Assembly: GCA_023247935.1 (NCBI GenBank)
Contig: JAHFFM010000081.1
Span: 1 to 8,247, forward strand
Source of the DNA: Candidatus Omnitrophota bacterium
GTDB taxonomy: Bacteria > Omnitrophota > Gorgyraeia > 2-02-FULL-51-18
Direction: 5' to 3'
Length of the DNA stretch: 8,247 nt
Notes under the pieces: model-generated
Seen by the model: only the letters and a program-made list of their open reading frames with translations
What the model was told of the DNA's origin: nothing
Database searches by the model: none
Program-made: the position numbers and the translations under genes
Part shown: in pieces, positions 7,114 to 8,247 of the stretch
Position numbering within the stretch: the first letter of the stretch is position 1
Layout: every line of letters begins with the position of its first letter

Positions 7114-7910
7114 TCTCGGGTACCGTCCGCAGCCGAATTCTCCGCGGGCACGTAAGAAACCCTTTTCTTTCCAAGCGTGTAAAATCCGCTTGTCTTCGCC
7201 AAAAAATTAAACAAATTCGCGGAAGAATCCCCCACTTTTATACGGTGAAGCGCGTAAGGGTCATGCGGCTTTTTTCCATAATTGGTGGTTACGGCGCCCT
7301 CATACCCCGCCTTTTCAACCATTTTTTCTATTTCAGGCGTTACGCCGCCTGCGGGGTAACTGAAAATCGTGATGGGATGCCCTAAAATTTTTTCTAATTT
7401 TTGCTTGGACCGTGTGATTTCCGATTCAGCCGCTTCGGGAGCAAGCGGAGGTAGAAAAGCATGATTTGCGGTATGACTTCCGATCACAATGCCGCTCTCA
7501 TCTAAAATTTTTAAATCTTCCTCTGTCAGCCAGCCCGGACGGTTGACATTTTCCGAGATCATAAAAATAGTGGCCGGAAAATTCATTTTTTTAAGCACCG
7601 GGAAAGCGTTTTCAAAATTATTTTCATTTCCATCATCGAATGTAATGGCCACTGTTTTGAAAGGAATTTGTTTTCCGGCTTTGAGATCCTGAATCAAATT
7701 TTCAAGCGGAACAACGTGGTAACGGTGCGCTTTTAAAAATTCCATTTGACGTTCGAAATTTTCAGGGCTCACGTATACCCCTTTTTCTTCGCTGGGAACA
7801 TCCACCTGGTGGTACATCAGCACCGGAACTTCGTAAAATTTTTGACCAAGCGCCCAAGCGCCCAGCAGGGCAATAAAAAATGCGCCTGCCGCAAACGCTA
7901 TTTTTTTCAT
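7110..7910 (-). CDS. Membrane-anchored polysaccharide deacetylase (CE4/NodB domain)
   Basis: The 266-aa protein belongs to carbohydrate esterase family 4, metal-dependent enzymes that remove N- or O-acetyl groups from glycans such as chitin, peptidoglycan or exopolysaccharide. Residues 4-21 form a single hydrophobic N-terminal segment after two lysines, with no clear cleavage site, so the enzyme is probably anchored in the inner membrane facing the periplasm. PVLMYHQV (29-36) is the leading motif seen in PgaB/IcaB-like proteins. The NodB core shows motif 1 TFDDG (90-94, catalytic Asp92 and metal Asp93), motif 2 SHTANH (145-150, metal ligands His146 and His150), motif 3 SYPAGG (184-189) and motif 5 LHRI (221-224). 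Motif 3 lacks the frequent YPYG form. It lies between GT9 genes with four-base overlaps on both sides, so it probably trims the glycan that this cluster builds; the substrate is unknown. Confidence 0.92.
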   Translation of the reverse strand: MKKIAFAAGAFFIALLGAWALGQKFYEVPVLMYHQVDVPSEEKGVYVSPENFERQMEFLKAHRYHVVPLENLIQDLKAGKQIPFKTVAITFDDGNENNFENAFPVLKKMNFPATIFMISENVNRPGWLTEEDLKILDESGIVIGSHTANHAFLPPLAPEAAESEITRSKQKLEKILGHPITIFSYPAGGVTPEIEKMVEKAGYEGAVTTNYGKKPHDPYALHRIKVGDSSANLFNFLAKTSGFYTLGKKRVSYVPAENSAADGTRE

Positions 7911-8247
7911 TCGTCAAAAAGATTTTTAGTGACTGAAGCCGGCTGAGCCTGACGTTTCTCGTGAATAAAATGTAAAACGCCGTCCAAAACTTCCTGGACC
8001 GTAATTTTTTTCATGCAGGCAAGGCCGATGGGGCAATTCCTCAAATAACAAGGGCCGCAGGGCATTTCTTTGGCAAACACCTGGTAATGGGTGGGAGGCA
8101 CCAAATGTCTCTTGGGATCTGTGGGGCCAAAAATTGCCAAAAGCGGCACGTCTACGCTGGAAGCGATATGCATGGGCGCCGAATCCGAACTGATAAATAC
8201 CTGGCATCGGCGGATCAAAGCCACCAGCTCCGTAATCGATGTTTTTC
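7907..8247 (-). CDS. Glycosyltransferase family 9 protein, C-terminal part (5' end outside window)
   Basis: The last 112 complete codons of a GT9 enzyme; the frame stays open to the window edge, so the start and the N-terminal acceptor domain are missing. The visible part starts in KTSITELVALIRRC, which matches the GKTS-L-EL-LI segment of the family, followed by SSDSAPMHIAS, the donor-binding FGPTDPKR, and a Cys tetrad CGPCYLRNCPIGLAC with the same spacing as in both modules of the fused enzyme at 4046-6103. A GTG at 8224 could be mistaken for a start, but the upstream codons continue the family pattern. The stop overlaps the deacetylase ATG as ATGA. As with the other GT9 genes, heptose transfer to LPS core is the family role; the acceptor is unknown. 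Confidence 0.9.
   Translation of the reverse strand, partial: KTSITELVALIRRCQVFISSDSAPMHIASSVDVPLLAIFGPTDPKRHLVPPTHYQVFAKEMPCGPCYLRNCPIGLACMKKITVQEVLDGVLHFIHEKRQAQPASVTKNLFDE

Overview
The window reads as one tightly packed block of cell-envelope genes, all on the minus strand, so transcription runs from position 8247 towards position 1. It fits a diderm (Gram-negative) bacterium that makes a lipopolysaccharide with Kdo and heptose. It carries a CMP-Kdo synthetase, a heptose-7-phosphate kinase and four glycosyltransferase family 9 (heptosyltransferase-type) modules. Base composition looks moderate, somewhat below 50% GC by eye. The gene set (pyrG next to kdsB, several GT9 paralogues, a CE4 polysaccharide deacetylase and a DUF3108 protein) suggests a deep-branching or uncultivated lineage such as Omnitrophota or another PVC-type group. 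That placement is an impression and is not proved by the window.

In transcription order, 8247 to about 4046 is a glycosyltransferase cluster. It holds the C-terminal part of a GT9 enzyme, a membrane-anchored CE4 polysaccharide deacetylase, a single-module GT9 enzyme and an unusually long protein with two complete GT9 modules fused head to tail. A small exported DUF3108 protein (3222-4049) follows directly. Within this block every junction is a stop/start overlap of 1 or 4 bases, so the genes are probably one operon with coupled translation. Three related GC-rich palindromes (A, B and C) lie inside the first module of the fused enzyme and are translated in frame.

Positions 2941-3221 are the only real gap between genes. 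Most of it is a 211-bp imperfect palindrome (2990-3200) flanked by near-identical 11-base direct repeats. This is the structure expected of a miniature inverted-repeat transposable element that landed between two operon genes.

Beyond the gap, rfaE1 (heptose-7-phosphate kinase), kdsB (CMP-Kdo synthetase) and pyrG (CTP synthase, cut by the window edge) form a second tight run. PyrG makes the CTP that KdsB uses to activate Kdo. The kinase works in ADP-heptose synthesis, and ADP-heptose is the usual donor for GT9 heptosyltransferases. The window therefore links precursor activation with inner-core assembly. The heptose nucleotidyltransferase, gmhA/gmhB, kdsA and kdsD are not in the window. I found no tRNA, rRNA, CRISPR array, convincing promoter or intrinsic terminator.
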